From Lachnospiraceae bacterium AC2029 (GTDB lineage Bacteria > Bacillota > Clostridia > Lachnospirales > Lachnospiraceae), in assembly GCA_000703065.1 (NCBI GenBank), contig JNLK01000001.1:3680001-3744000 (forward strand): DNA of 64,000 bases, read 5' to 3'. This document shows positions 56,101 to 63,534 of this stretch, in pieces. A program made the translations under genes and the position numbers. Position 1 is the stretch's first letter, and the number at the start of each line of letters is the position of its first letter. The notes under the pieces were generated by a model that did no database searches, was not told the origin of the DNA, and saw nothing but the letters and a program-made list of their open reading frames with translations.

Positions 56101-57005
56101 CTGTCCACATAGAGGAAGGTCACGTTACTGATCATGGAATCGATATCCGCTTCCTCAAACTTGACCCCGTCATACACATACAGCCCTGAATAGGTACCGA
56201 TCCATATGTATCCGTTCTTAGTCTGTGCCACGGCATTCGACTCCGCGGAAGCAAGACCCTCCTTGGTTCCGTAGATCATCGCCTCGTAATCCGACTCATA
56301 ATCAGCCGCTTCGCACCGACCGCCCGGGATCAGCGACAGCCCAAGAGCAAGGATCAGTATCGCACTGAGCCCTGCCGCATTTTTACTCTTTTTCTCTTTA
56401 TTCTTCTTTCCATGTCTTCTCTTCTTCAGAAAGATCAGCTGCTCCAGATTCATCAGCAGACTGGCCAGGAAGATGGACAGAACCTTGTCCGGAAGGTCAA
56501 GAAATGCACTGGCGAGGAAATTCGTCACCCTCGGATTGGCGACATGACGGTCAAGCATGGCCTCCAGCGCATCTCCCCAGCGACTTCCCGTTTCCCCGTT
56601 GTAGTACAGAAGATTAAAAGGAAGACTGATCGCCGAAGACAGCAGGCCTGCAAAGAGTCCCACCGTGATGATCATGAAAAGGTCATTGGGATTCTTTCTC
56701 GGGAACAGAAATCCCACAAGAATTCCCACTGCGGCACCGACAGCACAGTAGACGACCTGTCCGCCGCTGATAAGATGCACAGTAAAAACAGAGACGGTAC
56801 CCGTAAATGCGCCGGCGATTGGTCCGAACTGGATCGCAACCATCATGGTTCCCACCAAATCCAGCCAAAGCGGAGGATTCAGCATTTCCACGAGATAATG
56901 ACCGCCCATGTCGATCAGGATACCTCCCAGGATCGAGAGAATACTGTACAGATTCAGTTTAAAGAAGACGATATTCCTGATTCCTCTTTTTTCTTGTTTC
57001 CCCAT
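53109..57005 (-). CDS. Large sensor diguanylate cyclase: membrane domain, beta-propeller, Y_Y_Y and GGDEF
   Basis: 1298 aa. Residues ~1-195 hold about six helices, resembling an ECF S-component or MASE-type sensor. A further helix (~212-232) leads into two beta-propeller blocks of Reg_prop repeats (~245-830; NGYIWIGTYSGLYVYDG, KGNLWFSTYSEHG), a Y_Y_Y domain and a helix near 945-970. GGDEF follows: STDPMTGLLNKAG (~990) and SGRIGGDEFIGF (~1058), with the active-site loop intact. The I-site position reads DAND, not RxxD. A second, degenerate GGDEF-like domain fills ~1170-1298 (SRYSGSFYVLC). It probably makes c-di-GMP in response to an external signal. Confidence 0.92.
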   Translation of the reverse strand: MGKQEKRGIRNIVFFKLNLYSILSILGGILIDMGGHYLVEMLNPPLWLDLVGTMMVAIQFGPIAGAFTGTVSVFTVHLISGGQVVYCAVGAAVGILVGFLFPRKNPNDLFMIITVGLFAGLLSSAISLPFNLLYYNGETGSRWGDALEAMLDRHVANPRVTNFLASAFLDLPDKVLSIFLASLLMNLEQLIFLKKRRHGKKNKEKKSKNAAGLSAILILALGLSLIPGGRCEAADYESDYEAMIYGTKEGLASAESNAVAQTKNGYIWIGTYSGLYVYDGVKFEEADIDSMISNVTFLYVDSKGMLWIATNDSGVYVFDTETYEYKGYTSYDGLASDSVRTICEDREGNIYIGTSIALSKIDRDGMISSFTDWKDFYNTESLACLPDGSMVGVSTSGVFYRLRDDKILDSITFGREDGVFYRNVTIHDEEILVGTSADIIDRYRTEGDKLQYQNYIRIQNASYINEISYDENEGGIFVCCENGMGFVDNATNRYFDMSRDDFDGAIEDVCVDYQGNIWFVSSKQGLIKFSRTSFRNLFFKANIESDVTNVTMVSDDRLYIGTDSGLRVIDLKNMTQVGTPYMAELESMRIRNIMKDSKGNLWFSTYSEHGLICVDPSYHLTFFNEKSNGFLGMQCRTTIELSDGRILAASKNGLTFIKDGEVVKTIGQKDGLDNSMILCMMEREDGSILAASDGDGIYIIEDDKVSGHIDEKQGLWTSVVMRIVKCQGGYLYVTSNALYYDDGNEVRRLVNFPYSNNYDVLITDDDYCWITSSAGLFKVDQKQLLQDESYNYILLNSDWGLGTKFTANSWTAVKDGVFYLCCTDGVRRLAADDATALGGDYELQLKYVENGNARILEKDGTFTIPASNGRVNFHIAVNNNALSNPLIHYYLEGSNDEGIICAQNEVMPLSFTDLPAGDYMMHIEVLAADGSVEKSKVVPVTKKAMMYERLYFKVYLGFVLFCLAFYFCWLFLTIHKKTSSIIGLQKEISTDPMTGLLNKAGAHKTLTKVCAEDTGVLMMIDLDSFKLVNDLYGHDMGDRILIRFSELIREALDANDVSGRIGGDEFIGFMKNVMDEEDVDRVTRFLNREMMKSAKEYMGEDMNIPLGVSIGAVRVPVEGREFGELSKLADKALYVVKQNGKHGYSFYQKKREVVDRDDEERDNNSFEQIKQIIGERNLGKGAYLVNFDKLQVIYKFMNRFDREMESTTGFFRFRLEGDAVTDELRDELEEFLIVNLRKNDVVSRYSGSFYVLCVGRKEGAFEDIAGRLSALWEEEHPDKAKLVYEIEHVGTEEMKGEK

Positions 57006-57017
57006 AGCACTTTCTTT

Positions 57018-57734
57018 CTAAAAATCCCTCTGTCCCGCCGCGATCAGCGGAAGGAACCCTTCACCGTCCGGTCCGTCCATATAGGTTTCCGTTCGGAGTA
57101 TATCATAGTGGAACCGGTTGTACTCACAGTCCAGCCTCCTGCAGAGCTCTGACAGGACCTGCTCTGGCCTGAGATTCACCTTACTTCCTGCTGCAAGAAG
57201 CATGGATAACGCCCCCTCTTCCATCTCCATGGAATGGATCATCGGACGGATGTCCGTCGGTTCTTCCTTCTTCTTTGTTTTCTTTACGACTACGATCTCC
57301 GGTTCGGAGAGCAAAGCCGTCACCTCAGCCGGAAATGCCTCCTTCCAAAGAGCTCCCATTTCCTCCACACCGCGCTTCGTCAGCGTCACCCGATAGGAGG
57401 AAGCGGTCACCGCCGCCATGGAATTCAGAGTCTTCTCCGGCAGGACTGCCGCATCCCAGACCCGCATAAGCGGCGTCCCCGCATCATTCAGCCTCCGCAC
57501 AAATTCATCATGGGAAGGCAGGGAGACGAATTCCGCATCAAAGTACTCAGCCTCCGAGGTAAGCATCAGGGGCATGGGTGCCGCGAAGGAAATGATCTGG
57601 TGGGGACTGAGTCCCGTGCTGTAGGCAATATCCAGGCCGGCGCGCCGGATGCTCTTCTGGAAATAACGCATAACATCCAGATGACTGATAAACTTCAGAG
57701 GTCCGGTCTTGGAATACTTTACACGTACCTTCAT
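57018..57734 (-). CDS. TIGR03936 family radical-SAM-associated protein (DUF2344)
   Basis: 238 aa. It opens VRVKYSKTGPLKFISHLDVM and has SIRRAGLDIAYSTGLSPHQ, both characteristic of DUF2344. The start overlaps the end of the radical SAM gene (ATGA), the standard pairing. The function is thought to relate to RNA modification but is not settled. It is followed 13 bp later by the GGDEF gene. Confidence 0.92.
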   Translation of the reverse strand: MKVRVKYSKTGPLKFISHLDVMRYFQKSIRRAGLDIAYSTGLSPHQIISFAAPMPLMLTSEAEYFDAEFVSLPSHDEFVRRLNDAGTPLMRVWDAAVLPEKTLNSMAAVTASSYRVTLTKRGVEEMGALWKEAFPAEVTALLSEPEIVVVKKTKKKEEPTDIRPMIHSMEMEEGALSMLLAAGSKVNLRPEQVLSELCRRLDCEYNRFHYDILRTETYMDGPDGEGFLPLIAAGQRDF

Positions 57735-59650
57735 ACCGTCACCTCCTTTGCTGTATCAGCGGAATCACCTGCGCCCTCACCCGCTGACCGCATAGCCGGA
57801 CAGGGGCCCTCGGTAAAGCAGGCAGCCCCGCAGCCGGAGCACTGCTCTCTGCAGTTGGAGGTAACGATCCCCTGCCTGGCCTTCTCCCATTCCCGCTTCA
57901 AGAAGTTCTTTGATACGCCGCAGTCCAGGTGATCCCATGGAAGGATCTCATCCACGGACCGTTCTCTGGTCAGATAAAACTCCTGATCGATCCCCAGAGC
58001 CTCCAGGGACTCCGTATACCTGTCCATGGAGAAGAACTCCGTCCAGGCATCAAAGATCCCGCCTCTTTTATAAACCTCCATGACCAGGGCAGAAAGCCTT
58101 CTGTCCCCCCTTGCATAGATTCCTTCGATCAGGGAGATATCCTCATCATGGTAGGCAAATTTCATTCTCTTGATATTCCGCATCCGCCGGAAATGATCCT
58201 TCGCATAGCCTGCATGCTCCAGATATTCTGCCCTGGGCATCATCGGCGCCCACTGGAAGGGCGTAAAGGGCTTCGGAACAAAATAGGACGCAGACGCCGT
58301 GATGGAAAGGCTTCCCACCCGTTCCTCCTTCGGAACGGTATCGAAATAAACCTCGGAGATCTTCTCGCAAAGCTCGGGAATCCCTTCCACATCCTCCTTC
58401 GTCTCTGTAGGCAGTCCCATCATGAAGTAAAGCTTCACCTTATTCCAGCCACCGCTGAAGGCCTGGGTGACGCCCTCCAGGATCACCTCTTCCGTCAGTC
58501 CCTTATTGATAACATCACGAAGTCTCTGGGAACCGGCCTCGGGTGCAAAGGTCAGGGACACCTTGTGAATATCCTGCACCTTCTGCATGACATCCAGGGA
58601 AAATGCGTCCACGCGAAGGGACGGCAGCGATACCTGGATATGATCCTTCTCGATCCGGTCCACAAGGAAATCCATCAGCTCCGGCAGTCCTTCATAGTCA
58701 CTGGTGGAAAGAGAACTGATCGATATCTCATCATAACCTGTATTCTTCAGCATGGTACCCACATAGCTCTTCACCAGCTCCACAGGCTTCTGTCTGGTGG
58801 GACGATAGATCATCCCAGCCTGGCAGAACCGGCAGCCTCGGATACAGCCACGCATCACCTCCAGCACCACCCGGTCCTGGGTTGCCCTGAGATACGGCAC
58901 CACCGGCGCCATGGGATAAGGCGCGTCAGCAAAGTCCGTCACCACGACCTTCTTCACCTTTTCGGGAACCCGCGGATCCCCGGGGGTGACGGATGCGATG
59001 GTTCCGTCGGGATGATACTCGATCTCATACAGAGAGGGCACATACATTCCGCCGATCCCGGACACACGGATCAGAAACTCCCTCCGTGTCATATCGGAAT
59101 TCCTGTATTCCTTGTAAAGCTCCAGCAGCTCCGCATATTTCTCTTCTCCTTCTCCGATATAGAAAATGTCGAAGAAGTCCGCGATGGGCTCCGGATTGTA
59201 ACTGCAGGGACCTCCCCCGATCACAAAGGGCTCCCCCTTCTTCCGGTCACGGCTGAGAAGCGGGATCCCGGCAAGGTCCAGGATCTGAAGGATATTGGTA
59301 TAACACATTTCATACTGGATGGTGATCCCCAGGAAATCAAAGTCACGGATCGGACTCTGGCTTTCCAGCGCAAAAAGAGGGATGTTCTGTTCCCTCATGA
59401 CCCGGTCCAGATCCGGCCAGGGACTGTAGACCCGTTCACACCAGGTATCTTCCCTGCGGTTAAACATATCATAGAGGATCTGAATGCCGAGATACGACAT
59501 GCCGATCTCATAAACATCCGGAAAACACATGGCAAAACGGATCTCGACCTGATCGGGATCCTTCACAACCATATTGATCTCATTTCCGATATATCTGGAC
59601 GGCTTGTCCACCGCCATAAGTATCTCATCAGAGAGTGCAAGTTCAGTCAT
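57731..59650 (-). CDS. TIGR03960 family B12-binding-type radical SAM protein
   Basis: 639 aa from ATG 59650, which has GGGAAG 6 bp before it; another ATG at 59656 touches that site. The N-terminal part is a cobalamin-binding-like domain. The radical SAM cluster motif is CIRGCRFCQAG near residue 258. The C-terminus has more Cys (CREQCSGCGAACF). The family, paired with TIGR03936, is common in Clostridia; the reaction is unknown. It starts a four-gene overlapping run that includes GGDEF and P60 genes. Confidence 0.93.
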   Translation of the reverse strand: MTELALSDEILMAVDKPSRYIGNEINMVVKDPDQVEIRFAMCFPDVYEIGMSYLGIQILYDMFNRREDTWCERVYSPWPDLDRVMREQNIPLFALESQSPIRDFDFLGITIQYEMCYTNILQILDLAGIPLLSRDRKKGEPFVIGGGPCSYNPEPIADFFDIFYIGEGEEKYAELLELYKEYRNSDMTRREFLIRVSGIGGMYVPSLYEIEYHPDGTIASVTPGDPRVPEKVKKVVVTDFADAPYPMAPVVPYLRATQDRVVLEVMRGCIRGCRFCQAGMIYRPTRQKPVELVKSYVGTMLKNTGYDEISISSLSTSDYEGLPELMDFLVDRIEKDHIQVSLPSLRVDAFSLDVMQKVQDIHKVSLTFAPEAGSQRLRDVINKGLTEEVILEGVTQAFSGGWNKVKLYFMMGLPTETKEDVEGIPELCEKISEVYFDTVPKEERVGSLSITASASYFVPKPFTPFQWAPMMPRAEYLEHAGYAKDHFRRMRNIKRMKFAYHDEDISLIEGIYARGDRRLSALVMEVYKRGGIFDAWTEFFSMDRYTESLEALGIDQEFYLTRERSVDEILPWDHLDCGVSKNFLKREWEKARQGIVTSNCREQCSGCGAACFTEGPCPAMRSAGEGAGDSADTAKEVTV

Positions 59651-59656
59651 TATCAT

Positions 59657-59852
59657 CTTCCCATCGAATAGATCATCTGGTTTCAGATATCCGAAAATAT
59701 CAAAACATATACATAGTTATTTTACAACGAATCTGCGGTTCATGCCACCTATTTTTCATCCATGATCCAGCTACCGCTGTTCGTCTATACGAACCATATT
59801 GACCTCTCCGATCACTTCACGGCCGTGGATGAAATACTCAATTCTGTGCAAT
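59657..59852. other. Non-coding gap upstream of the radical SAM operon
   Basis: About 196 bp without a plausible gene. It should carry the promoter of the four-gene operon; a weak -35 candidate TTGTAA lies near 59729-59724 on the - strand, without a clean -10 at the right spacing. I see no riboswitch pattern. Confidence 0.4.
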
Positions 59853-59890
59853 CGAAAAGGGAACCGCATCCATTTACAGATACGATTCCC
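59853..59890 (-). terminator. Probable terminator after the PFL gene
   Basis: In transcript sense GGGAATCG (59890-59883) pairs with CGGTTCCC (59866-59859), one G-T pair, followed by TTTTCG. The loop is 16 bases. It is 38 bp after the PFL stop. Confidence 0.6.
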
Positions 59891-59927
59891 ATATTCATTC
59901 TTGTTTTTTTATCCTTAGGGTAAAATC

Positions 59928-61292
59928 TTAGTTTTTAAAGCTGTGAACCGGTGCGGGGATCCTTCCCTTACGGTTGATCAGCGCATCACAGCCATAGGGA
60001 TTTACCGCCATGATGGGCGCAGAGCCAAGCAGTCCGCCGAATTCCACCTCATCTCCCACGGTCTTTCCGATCACGGGGATGATTCTGACAGCCGTTGTCT
60101 TCTGGTTGATCATTCCGATGGCCATTTCATCTGCAATGATACCGGAAATGGTGGTTGCCTTCGTCTCTCCCGGGATTGCGATCATATCCAGACCCACGGA
60201 GCAGACACAGGTCATGGCCTCCAGCTTCTCGATGGAAAGGGCTCCTGCCTTTGCCGCATCGATCATACCCTGATCCTCACTGACCGGAATAAATGCGCCC
60301 GACAGACCTCCCACATAGGAGGATGCCATGATACCACCCTTCTTCACCTGATCGTTGAGAAGTGCCAGTGCAGCGGTGGTTCCGGGTGCTCCGGCCATAT
60401 CAACACCGATCTCCTGCAGGATATCTGCTACGGAATCGCCGATCGCAGGTGTGGGTGCCAGGGACAGATCCACGATACCGAAGGGAACTCCCAGACGCTG
60501 GGAAGCTTCCTTTGCTACCAGCTGACCCACACGGGTGATCTTAAAGGCTGTTTTCTTGATGGTCTCACAGAGAACCTCAAAGGATTCTCCCCGGATATCG
60601 GAAAGAACACTTCTCATAACGCCGGGACCGCTGACCCCCACATTGATGACACAGTCACCCTCGGTTACGCCGTGGAAGGCCCCTGCCATGAAAGGATTAT
60701 CGTCCGGTGCGTTGCAGAATACCACCAGCTTTGCACAGCCGATGGAATCCTTATCCTTTGTATACTCTGCCGCTTCCTTGATGATCTCGCCCATCAGACG
60801 GACCGCATCCATATTGATACCGGTCTTTGTGGATCCCAGATTCACCGAGCTGCAGACCACATCGGTCTCGGCCAATGCCCTGGGGATGGAACGGATCAGA
60901 AGCTCATCCGCCGTTGTCATATGCTTGGATACCAGTGCGGAGTATCCGCCCAGGAAGTTCACTCCCACTTCCTTACCGGCACGGTTCAGAGTCTTCGCGA
61001 TCTCCACGAAATCATCCGGCGTCTTACATACAGAACCGCCTACCAAAGCGATCGGTGTTACGGATATCCGCTTATGAACGATGGGGATCCCGTACATTTC
61101 CGTGATGGCGGCTCCGGTCTTTACCAGATCCTTGGCACGGGTCGTGATCTTCTGATAGATATTCTCACAGGTCTCAGCCAGATCGGCTCCTACGCAGTCC
61201 AACAGGCTGATCCCCATGGTGATGGTACGGACATCCAGGTTCATCCTGGATATCATTTCATTAGTTTCCAAAACTTCGTTTAATGTGATCAT
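59928..61292 (-). CDS. PFL family protein (DUF711)
   Basis: 454 aa from ATG 61292 (GTGGAGGAAAC); the ORF extends to 61418 across repeats. The sequence shows the family features [27 protein letters not shown] and [14 protein letters not shown], with [17 protein letters not shown] near the C-terminus. It is homologous to the barrel of pyruvate formate-lyase but lacks the glycyl radical motif. Its function is unknown. It is nearly always paired with a small ACT protein, as here. Confidence 0.95.
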   Translation of the reverse strand: MITLNEVLETNEMISRMNLDVRTITMGISLLDCVGADLAETCENIYQKITTRAKDLVKTGAAITEMYGIPIVHKRISVTPIALVGGSVCKTPDDFVEIAKTLNRAGKEVGVNFLGGYSALVSKHMTTADELLIRSIPRALAETDVVCSSVNLGSTKTGINMDAVRLMGEIIKEAAEYTKDKDSIGCAKLVVFCNAPDDNPFMAGAFHGVTEGDCVINVGVSGPGVMRSVLSDIRGESFEVLCETIKKTAFKITRVGQLVAKEASQRLGVPFGIVDLSLAPTPAIGDSVADILQEIGVDMAGAPGTTAALALLNDQVKKGGIMASSYVGGLSGAFIPVSEDQGMIDAAKAGALSIEKLEAMTCVCSVGLDMIAIPGETKATTISGIIADEMAIGMINQKTTAVRIIPVIGKTVGDEVEFGGLLGSAPIMAVNPYGCDALINRKGRIPAPVHSFKN

Positions 61293-61328
61293 TGTTTCCT
61301 CCACGTGAACGGAAATGAATAGAGCTTC

Positions 61329-61442
61329 GCGGGCACATCCTTGCGGATGTGGGCTGTACGGATGGAGCCTGCTCACGCGATCAGGGTAATCGCGTTCGCC
61401 CCCGCTACGCGGGCACATCCTTCAGATGTGGGCTATACGGAT
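61329..61442. repeat. Hairpin-rich repeat between ACT and PFL genes
   Basis: A unit GCGGGCACATCC...GGATGTGGGCT-TACGGAT occurs at 61329-61363 and again at 61409-61442, 80 bp apart. Each unit folds as ACATCC/GGATGT (or ACATC/GATGT). Between them is CGCGAT-N7-ATCGCG (61376-61394). It is longer than a normal spacer within this operon. Confidence 0.6.
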
Positions 61443-61462
61443 CTAGTTTTTCTGATGAAAAA

Positions 61463-61735
61463 CTATATCCTGTGCATCATATCGAAAATTTCTTCCTTTT
61501 GGGTTTTGATCTGTACTCCGATCTCGTGACCCACGGAGGTCAGTTCTCTGGCAAGCTCCTCATGGGACTTTACGGCCTTATCGGTGTCCACGATCATCAT
61601 CATGTTGAAATAGCCCTGCATGGTGGTCTGTGTGATGTCGCAGATGTTAATGTTGTTGCTGGCAAGGTAATTACATACCTTTGCGATGATACCCACGGTA
61701 TCCTTTCCGATCACGGTAATGATTGTTCTTGACAT
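61463..61735 (-). CDS. ACT domain protein (UPF0237 type)
   Basis: 90 aa, one ACT domain: ITVIGKDTVGIIAKVCNYLA, then NINICDITQTTMQGYFNMMMIVD. The family is encoded next to PFL-family genes. ACT domains bind amino acids or related ligands, so it may regulate or support the partner protein. AAAGGAGAG precedes the ATG. Confidence 0.94.
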   Translation of the reverse strand: MSRTIITVIGKDTVGIIAKVCNYLASNNINICDITQTTMQGYFNMMMIVDTDKAVKSHEELARELTSVGHEIGVQIKTQKEEIFDMMHRI

Positions 61736-61776
61736 ATCTTTCTCTCCTTTTGTCCTGAGCCTCCTGAAAATACAGA

Positions 61777-61825
61777 GGGCGGGAATGTCCTATCACATTA
61801 TAGTCATTCCCGCCCCCGGTTTCAA
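61777..61825 (-). promoter_or_regulatory. Promoter of ACT-PFL operon inside an 11-bp palindrome
   Basis: TTGAAA (61825-61820) and TATAAT (61802-61797) are 17 bp apart. The perfect inverted repeat GGGCGGGAATG (61815-61805 in transcript sense) and CATTCCCGCCC (61787-61777) flanks the -10 box. This could be an operator. There is no long T-run after it. Confidence 0.7.
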
Positions 61826-61954
61826 TCTATATTTTTCCTATGCCTGCTCATGACCCTTCCGTCCGGTCACAGGCCTTCCGTTCTCTTTGCGTAAATCAGG
61901 TTCAGATCATCCCATAATATACTCCGGACCTGCTTTAACACATGTGACTGCTTC

Positions 61955-62689
61955 TTAGTAGGTTGCGATATCCTTGATATCGGAACACTCCGGATCCCCC
62001 TGAAGCGGAGCATATACCGTCATAAGAGCATACTTCATAGTCGAATTCTCAGTTACATATTCAGACTCGCAGAGAATGAAATAGTTCTTTCCTGCTACGA
62101 CCTGGGTTCCGAGAAGTGCGATTGCCTTGTAATCAGCACCGACCAGAGTCTTTACCGCACCGTCAAATGCCTTCTGTGCGTCATCTGTCATTGCGGGACC
62201 TGCTCCTTCGATACCGCCGGCCAGCTGCTCCTTGTTAAGACCTACTGCCTCAACACCGGAATCGGATACATCTTCGATCTTGGCATTTCCTTCCAGATCT
62301 GCATACAGGGTTACAACTGCGTACTCCGGCTTTGCATCCTGAACCACCTTTGTCTCTGCACAGAGGATACGGTAATTTGTTCCTGCCACAACCTGGGTTC
62401 CGAGTACCAGAAGCGGCTCATAGGTTGCACCGTCCAGGCCTTCGGTTGCCTTCTTCATAAGGTTCTTGATCTCATCGGTAACCTTCATGTCATCCGGTTT
62501 CGACCATCCGCCGACGATCTTCTCTCCTTCTTTTCCTGCTTCGGAAGCTGCTTCGGTCTTTGCTTCTGTAGCTGCTGAAGTAGCCTGCTCGGAAGCAGCT
62601 GCAGTTGTTGCGTTCTCAGACTTACCGCAACCTGCGAACATCAATGACATAGCGAGTGCACATACCACGATCTTTCCAGTTTTCTTCAT
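61955..62689 (-). CDS. Lipoprotein with two cystatin-like repeats
   Basis: 244 aa. The lipoprotein signal ends at FAGC (Cys 21), followed by a low-complexity Ala/Thr/Glu linker to ~57. Two ~90-residue repeats follow. The first begins IVGGWSKPDD (Gly 60-61) and has GTQVVAGTNYRIL (QVVAG at 99-103); the second begins AGGIEG and has GTQVVAGKNYFIL (196-200). The Gly-Gly start, an alpha helix, then QVVAG-x-NY is the cystatin/stefin layout, where this loop enters papain-type active sites. The protein would sit outside the membrane. Inhibitory activity is unproven. Confidence 0.8.
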   Translation of the reverse strand: MKKTGKIVVCALAMSLMFAGCGKSENATTAAASEQATSAATEAKTEAASEAGKEGEKIVGGWSKPDDMKVTDEIKNLMKKATEGLDGATYEPLLVLGTQVVAGTNYRILCAETKVVQDAKPEYAVVTLYADLEGNAKIEDVSDSGVEAVGLNKEQLAGGIEGAGPAMTDDAQKAFDGAVKTLVGADYKAIALLGTQVVAGKNYFILCESEYVTENSTMKYALMTVYAPLQGDPECSDIKDIATY

Positions 62690-62807
62690 AGTCCTTTACC
62701 TCTTTTCTGATAAATATCCTGCTCTTTCAAGCCCTTCAATCTATATACAGATGAAGGATAACAAATGTTGCAAAGTTTTAAAAAAATATTCACGTACCCT
62801 TCAATTC

Positions 62808-62867
62808 GATCATGAACCTTCCGCGCTCTTCGCGTAAGCCGTGCCTCCGGCACCGGTGTTCATGATC
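62808..62867. repeat. Three-way-junction hairpin element after the anti-sigma gene
   Basis: The outer stem GATCATGAAC (62808-62817) pairs perfectly with GTTCATGATC (62858-62867). Inside are CGCG-N5-CGCG (62822-62834) and GTGCC-TCC-GGCAC (62841-62853). A similar 21-nt segment (CCTTCCG, CTCTT, GCGTAA) occurs at 61874-61894. On the - strand a T-run follows about 20 bp later, so it may also help terminate the sigma operon. Confidence 0.6.
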
Positions 62868-62880
62868 ACCATTATTTATA

Positions 62881-63534
62881 TTACTTTATGATCTCATTTG
62901 CAAGAGTTTTTGCATTTGCCTCGGATATCCCCGGAATGCAGTACATGGAATAGGAACAGGTCCCGTCTGTCCAGATCACCAGTGCATACTTGTCGGTTTC
63001 ACCCTTCAGAGTGACGCTGACGCCTTCGATCTCAACCTTCTTCTCCTCTTTAAAGGTTTCATAGACTCCGGAATTATCCTTCGTGCCTTTGGAGACCCGG
63101 TAGCTGATGGTTCCGAAGGATCCTCCGTAGTTGATCTCGGCGATCTCATGGTTGATATCCTGGTAATTTCTCTCAGTCACCTCCCCCGGGAAGGATGTGG
63201 GTTCCTTGATATCATATCCCACAGCTTCGGACAGCTCCTTCACCGAATCATAGGTGGTCAGCTGATAGGTTCCCTGGGGCAGGTAATCCTGTTCGGTTGT
63301 TACCGGCGTTTCCGTTGTCTGCACAGGATCTGTCACCGTTTCCCGTGTCTTCCATGGCTGGAGCAGGATCAGAAGGACCGCTGCCGCAGCCAAAACCCCT
63401 GCAGCCGGAATCCATATCTTCAATTTCTGATTTCTCCTCTTCCGGGCAAAATGTTTCTCCACATTTCCGAGGATGCGGCTCTGCATTTCTTCCGTCATTT
63501 GGATCCGGTCCATTGCTTCTTTATATTTTGCCAA
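62881..63534 (-). CDS. Anti-sigma-factor-like membrane protein with DUF4367-type domain
   Basis: 217 aa. A short cytoplasmic N-terminus (1-40, basic, KHFARKRRNQKLK) precedes one helix (about 41-60) and an extracellular region. After a Thr/Pro linker, the domain SVKELSEAVGYDIKEP to the C-terminus fits DUF4367. Its start overlaps the sigma gene by 14 bp, the usual sigma/anti-sigma arrangement. It probably holds the sigma factor at the membrane until a signal arrives. Confidence 0.8.
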   Translation of the reverse strand: MAKYKEAMDRIQMTEEMQSRILGNVEKHFARKRRNQKLKIWIPAAGVLAAAAVLLILLQPWKTRETVTDPVQTTETPVTTEQDYLPQGTYQLTTYDSVKELSEAVGYDIKEPTSFPGEVTERNYQDINHEIAEINYGGSFGTISYRVSKGTKDNSGVYETFKEEKKVEIEGVSVTLKGETDKYALVIWTDGTCSYSMYCIPGISEANAKTLANEIIK

